Assembly (NCBI RefSeq): GCF_003449035.1
Contig: NZ_QRGB01000001.1
Location: 2,604,001-2,668,000, forward strand
Direction: 5' to 3'
Length of the DNA stretch: 64,000 nt
DNA from: Pedobacter indicus
GTDB taxonomy: Bacteria > Bacteroidota > Bacteroidia > Sphingobacteriales > Sphingobacteriaceae
Shown here piece after piece: positions 36,293 through 45,410 of this stretch. Position numbers and translations under genes: made by a program. Each line of letters opens with the position of its first letter. Positions within the stretch are counted from its first letter, which is position 1. The notes below the pieces were generated by a model. That model did not search any database. It had not been told where the DNA came from and saw nothing but the letters and a program-made list of their open reading frames with translations.

Positions 36293-39200
36293 ATGCAAGG
36301 GAAAGGTATTATTAAATTTTTTATCGTTGTGGTTGCGCTCGCGTGCCTGTATTCGATATCATTTACATTCGTTACGCGAAGTGTAGAAAAGGATGCGGCC
36401 GCCTATGCGCAGGGTGATTTGGAGAAAGAAAGAGCTTACCTGGATTCGATGGCTAATGAGCCTGTGTATAACTTAGGCTTCGCTCAGTACACGTATCAGG
36501 ATGCCAAAGAACGTGAACTAGCTTTGGGGCTTGATCTCAGAGGCGGCATGAACGTGACTATGGAAATCTCCTTGCAAGAGCTGATTCTGAACCTAGCGGG
36601 CAATCCGGAAGATGAGAATTTTAACCAAGCGTTGAAAAATGCAAATGAACGTAGCAAACAGAGTCAGACCGAATATGTGACACTTTTTGGTGAGGAATTC
36701 AAGAAATTGAGCCCGAACACGTCTCTTGCGTCATTCTTTGCGACAAAAGAAAATGTTGGGTCTATCAATGCGCAGTCTAGTGACTCGGAGGTGCTTGGCT
36801 TCTTAAGAACACAAAGCGAAAGCGCGATTGACCGCTCCTACAATATCTTACGTACACGTATTGATAAATTTGGGGTAGCATCTCCAAATATTCAGAAGCA
36901 ACAGGGTACAAATCGTATCTTAATTGAACTCCCTGGTGTAACTGACGAGGAAAGGGTACGCAGTCTCTTGCAAGGTTCAGCTAAATTAGAGTTCTGGGAA
37001 ACCTATGATAACCTAGAGATCTACCCTCTTCTTGAGAATGTAAACCAGACACTTGCAGCACGCGCGAAAACAAAAACGCCTACGCCGACCGCAGCAGCTA
37101 CAGACACAACGACTGTAGAAGAAGGAACCGGAGCCAACCAAGGTGAATTGGCTGCTATTACAGGTGGACAGCGCGATTCAGTTGCGCAAGATAGTGCAGA
37201 TCAGCAACTTGCTGCGCAAAATAACCCGCTTTTCAATATCATGCAGCCTTCAATCTACATCGGCCAGAATCAACAACCTATGTTGAGGCCAGGTGCTGTT
37301 GTCGGCTATGTTGAATTAAAGGACACAGCTAAAGTAAATGATTTCTTAAGGGATTCTGTTATCCAATCCATCATTCCGGCTAATGTTAAGTTAGCTTGGT
37401 CTGTAAAACCAATTAGTAAGGAAGACAGACGCCTCGAGCTTTACGCGTTGAAGCCTTCTACTTCTGATGGACAAGCTGCTTTGGCGGGAAGCGTTATTGC
37501 AGATGCCCGTGCTGATTTTGACATGAACGGTAACCCACAGGTTACGATGACCATGAATACGGAAGGCGCGCGCGAGTGGAGACGAATCACAGCGGCGGCT
37601 TCAGCTGATCCGAATAATAAAAAATCAATTGCTATTGTTCTCGATAATGTGGTGTATTCAGCTCCTACGGTTCAGGATGAAATTGCTGGAGGTAATTCTT
37701 CAATTTCGGGTAACTTCCAGATTGAAGATACACAGGATTTGGCGAATGTTTTGAAAGCTGGCCGTTTACCGGCTCCTGCTAAAATCGTGGAAGAAGCGAT
37801 CATCGGACCGACTCTTGGGCAAGCAGCGATTGACGCTGGTATCAACTCATCGGTGATTGGACTGGTAGTTGTCCTTGTTTTCATGGTGGTTTATTACAAC
37901 CGTGCAGGTTGGGTTGCGAACGTTGCTGTTTTGGTGAACGTGTTCTTTATCATGGGGATATTAGCATCCATCGGGGCCGTCCTCACCTTACCGGGTATTG
38001 CAGGTATCGTTTTAACAATGGGTACCGCAGTTGATGCCAACGTACTGATTTATGAACGTATACGGGAAGAATTGAGGCTGGGCAAATCGATCAGACAGTC
38101 GATTGCAGACGGTTACAAACATGCGATGCCTTCGATTCTCGACTCTCAGATTACAACTTTCTTGGTTGGTATTATCCTGTTTATATTTGGTTCCGGACCG
38201 ATTGCTGGTTTCGCTACGACGTTGATGATCGGTATTATTACCTCTTTGTTCACATCAATTTTCATCTCGAGGATCATTTTTGAATGGATGCTAGAGAAAG
38301 ACTGGAAAATTACTGTTTCAAACAAATGGAGTGCAAACACACTTGTCGGAGCAAATTTCCAATTTATTAAGAACAGAAAAAGATATTATATCATTTCAAT
38401 CGTAGTAATAGCCATTAGTTTAGTATCAATATTCACCAAAGGCTTTAACCTAGGAGTTGATTTCAAAGGTGGGCGGACTTACGTGGTTGAGTTTGCACAA
38501 CCGGTCAATCTTGAAGAGGTTCGTTCAAATCTGAACACAGCGTTTGGTGAGGATACAGAGGTGAAAACCTTTGGTAGTGACGAACACCTTCGGATTACAA
38601 CTGGCTATTTGGTTGGTGAAACAAGTGATCAGGCAGATGCTGAAGTACTCGCTAAATTAAACGAGGGCTTGGATCAATTGGGCGGAGTTGAATACGATAT
38701 CGTAAGCTCTCAGAAAGTGGGACCAACGATCGCCAATGATATTAAAACATCAGCGATCTATGCCTCGATCTTTGCGATTATCGGTATCGGGCTTTATATT
38801 TTGATACGTTTCCGGAAATGGCAATACAGTTTGAGCTCTGCTATTTCTATAGCGCACGATGCAATTATTCTATTGGGTATATTCTCAGTCTTTGATGGTT
38901 TATTACCTTTCGCACTAGACATGAATCAGCATTTTATTGCAGCGATGCTTACGGTAATTGGTTATTCTATAAATGACACGGTAGTTGTATTCGATAGGCT
39001 ACGTGAGTACCTGGGCATTCCGAGTAACCGACAAAAACCTCCCGCAGAGATCATTAACAATGCCATCAACAGTACCTTGAGCAGAACGATTATTACTTCA
39101 TTAACGGTAATCTTCGTAATGGCTGTGCTATTCGTATTCGGTGGTGAAGTTATTCGGGCGTTCTCTTTTGCTATCCTTATCGGTATCATGCTGGGAACAT

Positions 39201-39304
39201 ACTCTTCGATTTTCATTGCGGCACCAATGGTGTTAGATTTGACGAAAGAGGAAGATGAAAATAAAAAGGTTGTCCCTTCAACTCCAAAAGTTGCGAAAGC
39301 TTAA
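36293..39304 (+). CDS. secDF: Protein translocase subunit SecDF (fused)
   Basis: 1003-residue inner-membrane protein joining SecD and SecF, which pulls exported proteins through SecYEG using the proton gradient. The SecD half has one N-terminal helix, the motif LGLDLRGGMNVTMEI (about residue 78), a large periplasmic domain with a variable Pro/Thr-rich and Gln-rich insert (about 255-320), and five helices to about residue 665. The SecF half begins about residue 697 with FNLGVDFKGGRTYVVEF and has its own helices ending near residue 985. The fusion is normal in Bacteroidota. A terminator follows. Confidence 0.95.
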   Translation: MQGKGIIKFFIVVVALACLYSISFTFVTRSVEKDAAAYAQGDLEKERAYLDSMANEPVYNLGFAQYTYQDAKERELALGLDLRGGMNVTMEISLQELILNLAGNPEDENFNQALKNANERSKQSQTEYVTLFGEEFKKLSPNTSLASFFATKENVGSINAQSSDSEVLGFLRTQSESAIDRSYNILRTRIDKFGVASPNIQKQQGTNRILIELPGVTDEERVRSLLQGSAKLEFWETYDNLEIYPLLENVNQTLAARAKTKTPTPTAAATDTTTVEEGTGANQGELAAITGGQRDSVAQDSADQQLAAQNNPLFNIMQPSIYIGQNQQPMLRPGAVVGYVELKDTAKVNDFLRDSVIQSIIPANVKLAWSVKPISKEDRRLELYALKPSTSDGQAALAGSVIADARADFDMNGNPQVTMTMNTEGAREWRRITAAASADPNNKKSIAIVLDNVVYSAPTVQDEIAGGNSSISGNFQIEDTQDLANVLKAGRLPAPAKIVEEAIIGPTLGQAAIDAGINSSVIGLVVVLVFMVVYYNRAGWVANVAVLVNVFFIMGILASIGAVLTLPGIAGIVLTMGTAVDANVLIYERIREELRLGKSIRQSIADGYKHAMPSILDSQITTFLVGIILFIFGSGPIAGFATTLMIGIITSLFTSIFISRIIFEWMLEKDWKITVSNKWSANTLVGANFQFIKNRKRYYIISIVVIAISLVSIFTKGFNLGVDFKGGRTYVVEFAQPVNLEEVRSNLNTAFGEDTEVKTFGSDEHLRITTGYLVGETSDQADAEVLAKLNEGLDQLGGVEYDIVSSQKVGPTIANDIKTSAIYASIFAIIGIGLYILIRFRKWQYSLSSAISIAHDAIILLGIFSVFDGLLPFALDMNQHFIAAMLTVIGYSINDTVVVFDRLREYLGIPSNRQKPPAEIINNAINSTLSRTIITSLTVIFVMAVLFVFGGEVIRAFSFAILIGIMLGTYSSIFIAAPMVLDLTKEEDENKKVVPSTPKVAKA

Positions 39305-39330
39305 ACTTTGAAGAAGTAAATTAAGATAAA

Positions 39331-39362
39331 AAGAGGATAGTCAAACTGCTATCCTCTTTTTT
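39331..39362 (+). terminator. Rho-independent terminator after secDF
   Basis: Perfect 10-bp stem AAGAGGATAG/CTATCCTCTT with an 8-base loop, followed by TTTT at 39359-39362. It closes the secDF unit. Confidence 0.88.
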
Positions 39363-39419
39363 GTTTTCGAAAAAGCTTAGTTTTTTATCTAATAAAGAGT
39401 GGATTTATTAAAAAACAAT

Positions 39420-39450
39420 TATATTTGTCATACTAATTATTGGTATGCAA
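39420..39450 (+). promoter_or_regulatory. Promoter -7 box and inverted repeat at the marR start
   Basis: TATATTTG (39420-39427) is a perfect -7 box, and an inverted repeat CATAC-N9-GTATG (39429-39433/39443-39447), flanked by TTG and CAA, runs over the transcription start into the ATG. This is a likely site of autoregulation by the MarR protein; no -33 box is evident. Confidence 0.45.
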
Positions 39451-39891
39451 GAAGAAGCTTTTAATCGATACTCATTATTATTGGATTGTACGGCCAGACG
39501 GGTCAAACAATACGCGCAGTTCCAATTTAATCAGGGTAATTATGGTGTGACGGTGGATCAATGGATTGTTTTGAAAAACTTAAATGAGTCGGATAATATT
39601 ACTCAGAAGGAGTTGGCAAAACTATGTGGAAAAGATCAACCAACATTAACACGGATTATTGATTTATTGGTAAAAAAGGAATATGTTAACCGGGTAATTC
39701 ATAAACAGGATAGACGATCGTTTATCGTCAGGCTGACGGATCTCGGGAAAAGGAAGGTTAAGGAGATGTCACCTTACGTGAAAGATATAAGAATGAAAGC
39801 GTGGGAAAATTTGGGAGAAAGTGACTTTAAACATTTACAGCGTATATTAAATACTATTTATAACAATTTAGAACTAAAAGATAATGATTAA
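39445..39891 (+). CDS. MarR family transcriptional regulator
   Basis: 148-residue winged-helix regulator. The DNA-binding domain includes ITQKELAKLCGKDQPTLTRIIDLLVKKEYVNR (about residues 52-83) and the wing DRRSFIVRLTDLGK, all typical MarR features. It overlaps the ferredoxin reductase gene by 8 bases, so it heads an operon with reductase, ferredoxin and HMG-CoA-lyase-like genes and probably controls it. The ligand is unknown; MarR proteins often sense aromatic or CoA-linked compounds. Confidence 0.87.
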   Translation: MQEEAFNRYSLLLDCTARRVKQYAQFQFNQGNYGVTVDQWIVLKNLNESDNITQKELAKLCGKDQPTLTRIIDLLVKKEYVNRVIHKQDRRSFIVRLTDLGKRKVKEMSPYVKDIRMKAWENLGESDFKHLQRILNTIYNNLELKDND

Positions 39892-40888
39892 TACGGATAT
39901 CTGCATCATTGGGGCTGGACCCGTCGGACTATTTGCTGTTTTTGAAGCTGGTCTACTAAAAATGCGCTGTCATTTGATTGATGCGCTTCCTCAGATTGGC
40001 GGACAATTGTCAGAAATATATCCTCATAAACCGATTTATGACATCCCTGGCTACCCTACCGTGAAAGCTCAGGAATTGATTGATAATCAGTTAAAACAAA
40101 TCGAGCCCTTCCATCCTACTTTTACATTGGGTGAACGCGTTGAAACATTAAACAAACTGGAAGATGGATCCTTTGAACTTATTAGTAATGAAGGAACAGT
40201 GATCCGCAGTAAAGTAATTGTCATTGCTGCTGGTCTCGGTTCGTTTGAACCGAGAAAACCTGCTGTACAGGGATTGGAAGATTTCGAGGGCAAAGGTGTT
40301 AGCTACATGGTGAAAAATCCGGAAAGTTTCAGAGATCAGCGTGTCGTATTGGCCGGTGGTGGTGACTCTGCGTTGGACTGGACGATCTTTTTGGCGGATA
40401 TAGCGAAGGAAGTGACTTTAATACATCGTAGTGATAGTTTTAGAGGAGCTCCGGACTCAGCGCAAAAGGTATTTAATCTTGCTAATGAAGGGCGTATTCG
40501 ACTTTTATTACAAAGTAATTTAAGCTCGGTTCACGGAAACGGTCGTATCAGCAAAATCGGTGTCACTGATAAAAGTAAGGTAGAAAGCTTTATTGAAGCG
40601 GATTCATTGATTCCACTTTTTGGCCTGAGTCCAAAATTAGGACCTATTGCTGACTGGGGACTAAATATTGATAAGTCTGCGATCGAGGTAGATACGTTTG
40701 ACTATAGTACGAACGTTGACGGAATTTTCGCAATCGGAGATATTAATACTTACCCTGGTAAATTGAAGTTGATTCTTTGTGGCTACCACGAAGCGGCATT
40801 AATGGCGCAAAGTGCCTTTAAATATGTTTTCCCTGATCAAAAATTAAGTTTTAAATATACAACCGTTAACGGTATTAACGAATTCTAA
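39884..40888 (+). CDS. Ferredoxin-NAD(P) reductase, thioredoxin-reductase type
   Basis: 334-residue flavoprotein with two dinucleotide folds: FAD site CIIGAGPVGLFAVFEAG (residues 7-23), NAD(P) site VVLAGGGDSALDW (about 155-167), and the C-terminal FAD motif GIFAIGDIN (about 280). The redox-active CxxC pair of true thioredoxin reductases is absent, which marks it as the ferredoxin-NADP reductase type found in Bacteroidota and Firmicutes. It is followed 18 bp later by a 2Fe-2S ferredoxin, its likely partner. Overlaps marR by 8 bases. Confidence 0.87.
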   Translation: MINTDICIIGAGPVGLFAVFEAGLLKMRCHLIDALPQIGGQLSEIYPHKPIYDIPGYPTVKAQELIDNQLKQIEPFHPTFTLGERVETLNKLEDGSFELISNEGTVIRSKVIVIAAGLGSFEPRKPAVQGLEDFEGKGVSYMVKNPESFRDQRVVLAGGGDSALDWTIFLADIAKEVTLIHRSDSFRGAPDSAQKVFNLANEGRIRLLLQSNLSSVHGNGRISKIGVTDKSKVESFIEADSLIPLFGLSPKLGPIADWGLNIDKSAIEVDTFDYSTNVDGIFAIGDINTYPGKLKLILCGYHEAALMAQSAFKYVFPDQKLSFKYTTVNGINEF

Positions 40889-40906
40889 AATTTTTGTTGC
40901 TAAAAA

Positions 40907-41233
40907 ATGCAAGACGATTTAATTACGATTACGGTCGAAGATCAAGAAGGAACTGTTCGAGACCTGGAAATTCCAACGGATATAAGTCTGAGCTTGATGG
41001 AGGTTCTCAAAGCTTCTGACTATGATATTCTTGCTACGTGTGGAGGAATGGCCTTATGTGCTACTTGCCACATTCAGGTGCAAGATGATTTTGAATTGCC
41101 TGAACCCAACAATGACGAAGCAGATATGCTCGACACGCTTCATAACGCAGAATACAATAGCCGACTGTCTTGTCAACTGAGAGTATCTCCGGAACTCAAC
41201 GGAATGAAAATAAAGATTATTGGAGCTGAATAA
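40907..41233 (+). CDS. 2Fe-2S ferredoxin (adrenodoxin type)
   Basis: 108-residue electron carrier with the [2Fe-2S] cysteines Cys45, Cys51, Cys54 (TCGGMALCATCH) and Cys89 (LSCQLR). The spacing C-x5-C-x2-C-x34-C fits adrenodoxin-like ferredoxins. It presumably takes electrons from the reductase encoded just before it. The electron acceptor is not obvious: no P450 or oxygenase is encoded here. Its TAA overlaps the next ATG by one base. Confidence 0.9.
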   Translation: MQDDLITITVEDQEGTVRDLEIPTDISLSLMEVLKASDYDILATCGGMALCATCHIQVQDDFELPEPNNDEADMLDTLHNAEYNSRLSCQLRVSPELNGMKIKIIGAE

Positions 41234-42087
41234 TGCTTAAGATTACTGAATGTCCACGCGATGCAATGCAAGGGATCAAAAACTTTATCCCAACTGATGT
41301 CAAAGCTACTTACATCAATTTGCTGCTCAAGGTGGGCTTCAGTCGGATCGATTTTGGCAGCTTTGTTTCTCACAAGGCAATGCCGCAAATGCGTGATAGT
41401 GCTGAACTTGTTAAGAAATTAGATATCGATTCATCGAGATCCAGCCTATTGGCAATCGTCGCTAATGTCAGAGGTGCACAGGAAGCTGCAGAATTTGACG
41501 AAATATCGATTATAGGTTTTCCCTTTTCAATTTCGGAAACCTTTCAGATCAAAAATACGAACAGTACAATTACCGAATCGTTAAAACGCGTTGGGGAGAT
41601 TAGCGCCCTTTGCAGAAAGAAGAACAAGACTCCATTGATTTATTTATCGATGGGGTTTGGAAACCCTTATGGAGATAACTGGAGCGCCGATGTTGTTTCA
41701 GAATATACGGTACAACTGGAGGATCTAGGCATCCATGAATTTGTTCTTGCAGACACAGTAGGAATCTCAACACCCGAAAAAATAAGACAGCTGTACCCGC
41801 AACTAAAAAAGGAGTTCTCTGATTGCAGTTGGGGAATTCATTTACACAGCAGACCGGAAGATGCTTTCGAAAAAGCGACAGCAGCAATCGAAGTAGGATG
41901 TGACCGAATAGATACCGCGATACGAGGCTTTGGAGGCTGCCCAATGGCGAGCGATGACCTTACCGGCAATCTAGCTACCGAAACTTTATTAAAGGCCTTA
42001 GAGACCGCCGAAACTCCTTATGAAAAAATCAATAAAGATTACTGGTTAGAAGCGATCGATTACAGCAATCAAGTATTTATGACGTAA
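41233..42087 (+). CDS. Hydroxymethylglutaryl-CoA lyase-like aldolase
   Basis: 284-residue TIM-barrel enzyme of the HMGL-like family. It begins ITECPRDAMQGIKNFIP, a form of the divalent-metal site (normally xECPRDGxQ), and has GIHLHSRPEDA and the cysteine-bearing loop GFGGCPMASDDLTGNLATE (about residues 234-252), in which the usual form is GGCPYA. HMG-CoA lyase splits HMG-CoA into acetoacetate and acetyl-CoA in leucine breakdown. No other leucine-degradation genes are visible, so the substrate may differ. Confidence 0.85.
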   Translation: MLKITECPRDAMQGIKNFIPTDVKATYINLLLKVGFSRIDFGSFVSHKAMPQMRDSAELVKKLDIDSSRSSLLAIVANVRGAQEAAEFDEISIIGFPFSISETFQIKNTNSTITESLKRVGEISALCRKKNKTPLIYLSMGFGNPYGDNWSADVVSEYTVQLEDLGIHEFVLADTVGISTPEKIRQLYPQLKKEFSDCSWGIHLHSRPEDAFEKATAAIEVGCDRIDTAIRGFGGCPMASDDLTGNLATETLLKALETAETPYEKINKDYWLEAIDYSNQVFMT

Positions 42088-42108
42088 CGATCCGAAATAT
42101 TAAGAAAT

Positions 42109-42139
42109 AAAAAGGAGGCATTTTTGATGCCTCCTTTTT
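42109..42139. terminator. Bidirectional terminator
   Basis: A 13-bp perfect stem, AAAAAGGAGGCAT/ATGCCTCCTTTTT, with a 5-base loop. It carries a T-run on both strands, so it can end both the plus-strand HMGL operon and the convergent minus-strand rplT operon. Confidence 0.88.
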
Positions 42140-42162
42140 AAAATAGATAGATTGGATTCAAT

Positions 42163-42507
42163 TTATTTTACTGCGTCTACAACTGCTTTAAAAGCCTCTG
42201 GTTGATTCATTGCCAAATCAGCTAAAACCTTACGGTTTAAGCCTATATTATTTTTTGACAACTTACCCATCAACTGAGAATAAGAAACTCCGTGTTGACG
42301 AGCACCTGCATTGATACGCTGAATCCATAATGCTCTGAACTCTCTCTTCTTGGTCTTACGATCGCGGTATGCGTATTGTAAACCTTTTTCAACTGTATTT
42401 TTGGCAATGGTGTAAACCTTACCTCTTGATCCGTAATAGCCTTTAGCTAATTTTAAGATCTTTTTTCTTCTTCTTCTCGAAGCTACTGCGTTAACCGAAC
42501 GTGGCAT
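42163..42507 (-). CDS. rplT: 50S ribosomal protein L20
   Basis: 114-residue ribosomal protein that binds 23S rRNA early in large-subunit assembly. The whole sequence matches the family ([44 protein letters not shown]). Last gene in the conserved thrS-infC-rpmI-rplT order. The 79-base gap from rpmI has no clear structure. Confidence 0.98.
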   Translation of the reverse strand: MPRSVNAVASRRRRKKILKLAKGYYGSRGKVYTIAKNTVEKGLQYAYRDRKTKKREFRALWIQRINAGARQHGVSYSQLMGKLSKNNIGLNRKVLADLAMNQPEAFKAVVDAVK

Positions 42508-42586
42508 AATTAATTTGTTTTTTGGTAACAGGCGACGTGTTTCCCAACGTACTTACAACCCAATACCTGGTTATTAAATTTTGTTA

Positions 42587-42787
42587 TTACTTTCCAATGT
42601 TTAGCATTCGTTTTACGTTGCCCATATCTCCGTCAGCTACTAAGCTGGTTTGACGTAGGCTACGTTTACGCTTTGTCGACTTCTTAGTTAAGATGTGACT
42701 CATGAATGCATTCTTTCTTGCAATTTTACCGGTTCCAGTAAGCTTAAAACGCTTTTTTGCACTGGAAGTGGTTTTCATTTTTGGCAT
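42587..42787 (-). CDS. rpmI: 50S ribosomal protein L35
   Basis: 66-residue basic ribosomal protein ([21 protein letters not shown]). Its place between infC and rplT is conserved across bacteria. The 67-base gap upstream may hold control elements but I see no firm structure. Confidence 0.97.
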   Translation of the reverse strand: MPKMKTTSSAKKRFKLTGTGKIARKNAFMSHILTKKSTKRKRSLRQTSLVADGDMGNVKRMLNIGK

Positions 42788-42854
42788 AATTCTATTTATT
42801 TTATCTATCTATTTTATCTTTAACCTATAAGCTCTGACGAGCATCAGGCATTTA

Positions 42855-43424
42855 TTATTTTTTTCCTGTTCCTTTTGGAGCTACTGTGATAAACATTCGT
42901 TTACCCTCTAGCTTTGGAAGCAATTCAACTTTTCCGTAATCCTCGAGAGCTTGTGCAAAGCGTAACAATAAAATTTCTCCTTGCTCCTTATACACAATTG
43001 CACGTCCTTTAAAATGAACATAAGCACGTACCTTTTCTCCTGACTCTAAAAACTTCTGCGCATGTTTTAACTTAAATTCAAAATCATGATCATTCGTATT
43101 AGGACCGAAGCGTATCTCTTTTATCACCGTTTGTTTTGCATTGGATTTAATTTCCTTAAGCTTCTTCTTTTGTTCGTAAACGAACTTGCTGTAATCGATT
43201 ATTTTACAAACGGGCGGATTGGCATTGGGAGAAATTTCAACCAAGTCTAAATCCAACTCATCAGCCATTGCAATGGCTTGTCGAGTCGGATAAATTCCTT
43301 GCTCTACATTGTCTCCAACCAACCGAACTTCAGTAGCTCTTATATGGTTATTAATTCTATGATCGGGTTCTTTCTTTTTAAAAGGTGGCCGAGGGCCCCT
43401 AGATCCTGGTCTTTTTAATGCCAA
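42855..43424 (-). CDS. infC: Translation initiation factor IF-3 (UUG start)
   Basis: 189-residue factor that binds the 30S subunit and checks the start codon. N-domain motifs: [50 protein letters not shown]-domain from about residue 95 ([18 protein letters not shown]). The only reasonable start is TTG at 43424, 12 bases after the thrS stop; no in-frame ATG or GTG lies upstream before that stop, and the first internal Met comes after conserved residues. A rare start codon is expected for infC because IF-3 represses its own translation from such codons (E. coli uses AUU). Confidence 0.95.
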   Translation of the reverse strand: MALKRPGSRGPRPPFKKKEPDHRINNHIRATEVRLVGDNVEQGIYPTRQAIAMADELDLDLVEISPNANPPVCKIIDYSKFVYEQKKKLKEIKSNAKQTVIKEIRFGPNTNDHDFEFKLKHAQKFLESGEKVRAYVHFKGRAIVYKEQGEILLLRFAQALEDYGKVELLPKLEGKRMFITVAPKGTGKK

Positions 43425-43436
43425 ATTTTTTAATTT

Positions 43437-45362
43437 TTAAACGGTTATTTCTTTTGTTAATTGTTCGCTAAACGCTTCTATGCTCATGGTTCCTATATCA
43501 CCTACTCCGTGTTTTCTTACTGAAAGTTCCCCACTCTCAACTTCCTTCTCTCCTATTACCAACATATAAGGGATCTTTTTGATTTCAGCATCACGAATTT
43601 TTCTTCCCACCTTCTCATCTCGCAAGTCAATTAAGCCGCGAATATCGGAATTATTGAGAGATTCTAAAAGTTTTTTTGCATATTCTTCGTATTTTTCCGA
43701 GACAGGAAGGATTATAAACTGCTCAGGAGCAAGCCATAACGGAAAGTTACCGGCACAGTGTTCGATCAACACAGCAACGAACCGCTCGAGTGAACCGAAG
43801 GGTGCACGGTGTATCATTACCGGTCGGTGTTTTGCATTATCGCTACCCGTATACTCAAGCTCGAAACGCTCCGGAAGGTTATAGTCAACCTGAATGGTTC
43901 CCAACTGCCATTTTCTTCCCAATGCATCTTTAACCATGAAATCCAGTTTTGGCCCATAGAATGCCGCTTCCCCGGTTTCAATCACGGTTTGTAATCCTTT
44001 TTCCTCCGTTGCCTCGATAATCGCCTGTTCTGCCAATTTCCAATTTTCATCAGAACCAATGTACTTTTCGGTATTTTCAGGATCTCTTAAAGATATTTGA
44101 GCTGTGTAGTCGTCAAAACCTAAAGCTCCAAATACATAAAGCACAAGGTCTATTACCTTTTTAAACTCTTCTTTCACCTGATCAGGACGACAGAAAAGGT
44201 GTGCATCATCTTGTGTAAATCCTCGTACTCGGGTCAAACCGTGCAACTCGCCACTCTGTTCGTAGCGGTAAACTGTACCAAACTCAGCAAAGCGAACGGG
44301 TAAATCTTTATAAGAACGAGGCTTTGTCTTGTAAATTTCACAGTGGTGCGGGCAGTTCATCGGCTTCAAAAGGAACTCCTCACCTTCTTGAGGAGTTTTA
44401 ATCGGCTGAAATGAATCCGCACCGTATTTTTCATAGTGTCCAGAAGTGACATACAGGTCTTTATGGCCGATATGAGGGGTCACCACAGGCTCGTAACCCG
44501 ACTTAATTTGGGCTCTCTGCAAAAAGTCAATTAATTTCTGACGCAAAGCCGCCCCTTTAGGCAACCACAGTGGTAGCCCCATCCCTACTTTTTCAGAGAA
44601 AGCAAAAAGTTCAAGCTCTTTACCAAGTTTTCGATGGTCTCGTTTTTTTGCCTCTTCAATCATCTGCAGGTATGCTGTAAGTTCACCCTGCTTTGGAAAA
44701 CTCACCCCGTAAATACGGGTCAGCTGTTTTCTGGTGTCATCACCTCGCCAATAAGCACCGGCAACATTCGTTAATTTAATTGCCTTAATTAAGCCTGTAT
44801 GAGGAATATGTGGTCCACGACATAAATCGGTAAAATTACCTTGCGTATAGAATGTAATACTCCCATCTTCCAACCCACTAATCAAGTCTAGCTTATACTC
44901 GTCGTCTTTCTCGGTAAAGTACTTTTCTGCATCTACTTTGCTTATGGATTCACGAATGTACTCAGACTTCGTTCGCGCTAACTCTAGCATTTTCTTTTCG
45001 ATCTTTGGAAGTTCATCCGAAGAAAACTCGCGATCGCCGAAATCTACGTCATAATAGAAACCTGTTTCAATTGATGGTCCAATACCGAATTTGGTTCCTG
45101 GATACAAAGCCTCTAATGCTTCCGCCAATAAGTGAGCAGATGAATGCCAAAAGGTTGATTTACCTTTTTCGTCGTTCCAAGTCAATAGTTTAACGGTTGC
45201 GTCAGCCTCAATAGGTCTACTTGAATCCCAAACTTCGCCATTTACTTCCGCAGCTAATACATTACGAGCTAAACCCTCTGAGATAGATAAGGCTATTTGA
45301 TGAGCAGTAATTCCTTTCGGGAACTCTTTTACAGTCCCGTCAGGAAGAGTTATTTTAATCAT
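43437..45362 (-). CDS. thrS: Threonyl-tRNA synthetase
   Basis: 641-residue class II synthetase. An N-terminal TGS domain (residues 1-62), editing domain with [11 protein letters not shown] (about 73-83), catalytic core with [10 protein letters not shown] (zinc-site Cys and His) and [17 protein letters not shown], and C-terminal anticodon-binding domain (from about 540). Heads the thrS-infC-rpmI-rplT operon. A -7-type box TATCTTTG (45400-45393 on this strand) lies 31 bases before the ATG. Confidence 0.97.
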   Translation of the reverse strand: MIKITLPDGTVKEFPKGITAHQIALSISEGLARNVLAAEVNGEVWDSSRPIEADATVKLLTWNDEKGKSTFWHSSAHLLAEALEALYPGTKFGIGPSIETGFYYDVDFGDREFSSDELPKIEKKMLELARTKSEYIRESISKVDAEKYFTEKDDEYKLDLISGLEDGSITFYTQGNFTDLCRGPHIPHTGLIKAIKLTNVAGAYWRGDDTRKQLTRIYGVSFPKQGELTAYLQMIEEAKKRDHRKLGKELELFAFSEKVGMGLPLWLPKGAALRQKLIDFLQRAQIKSGYEPVVTPHIGHKDLYVTSGHYEKYGADSFQPIKTPQEGEEFLLKPMNCPHHCEIYKTKPRSYKDLPVRFAEFGTVYRYEQSGELHGLTRVRGFTQDDAHLFCRPDQVKEEFKKVIDLVLYVFGALGFDDYTAQISLRDPENTEKYIGSDENWKLAEQAIIEATEEKGLQTVIETGEAAFYGPKLDFMVKDALGRKWQLGTIQVDYNLPERFELEYTGSDNAKHRPVMIHRAPFGSLERFVAVLIEHCAGNFPLWLAPEQFIILPVSEKYEEYAKKLLESLNNSDIRGLIDLRDEKVGRKIRDAEIKKIPYMLVIGEKEVESGELSVRKHGVGDIGTMSIEAFSEQLTKEITV

Positions 45363-45392
45363 TTACGAATATGATTTTAGATTTTTATGACA

Positions 45393-45400
45393 CAAAGATA
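45393..45400 (-). promoter_or_regulatory. -7 box upstream of thrS
   Basis: TATCTTTG on the minus strand matches TAnnTTTG 31 bases before the thrS ATG. The nearest TTG for a -33 box is 16 bases farther upstream, shorter than the usual 19. Confidence 0.4.
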
Positions 45401-45410
45401 CGAAAAATGA

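Noticed and set aside
41600-41944. 114-codon minus-strand frame opposite the HMGL-like gene
   Set aside because: Antisense shadow; no start context and no domain.
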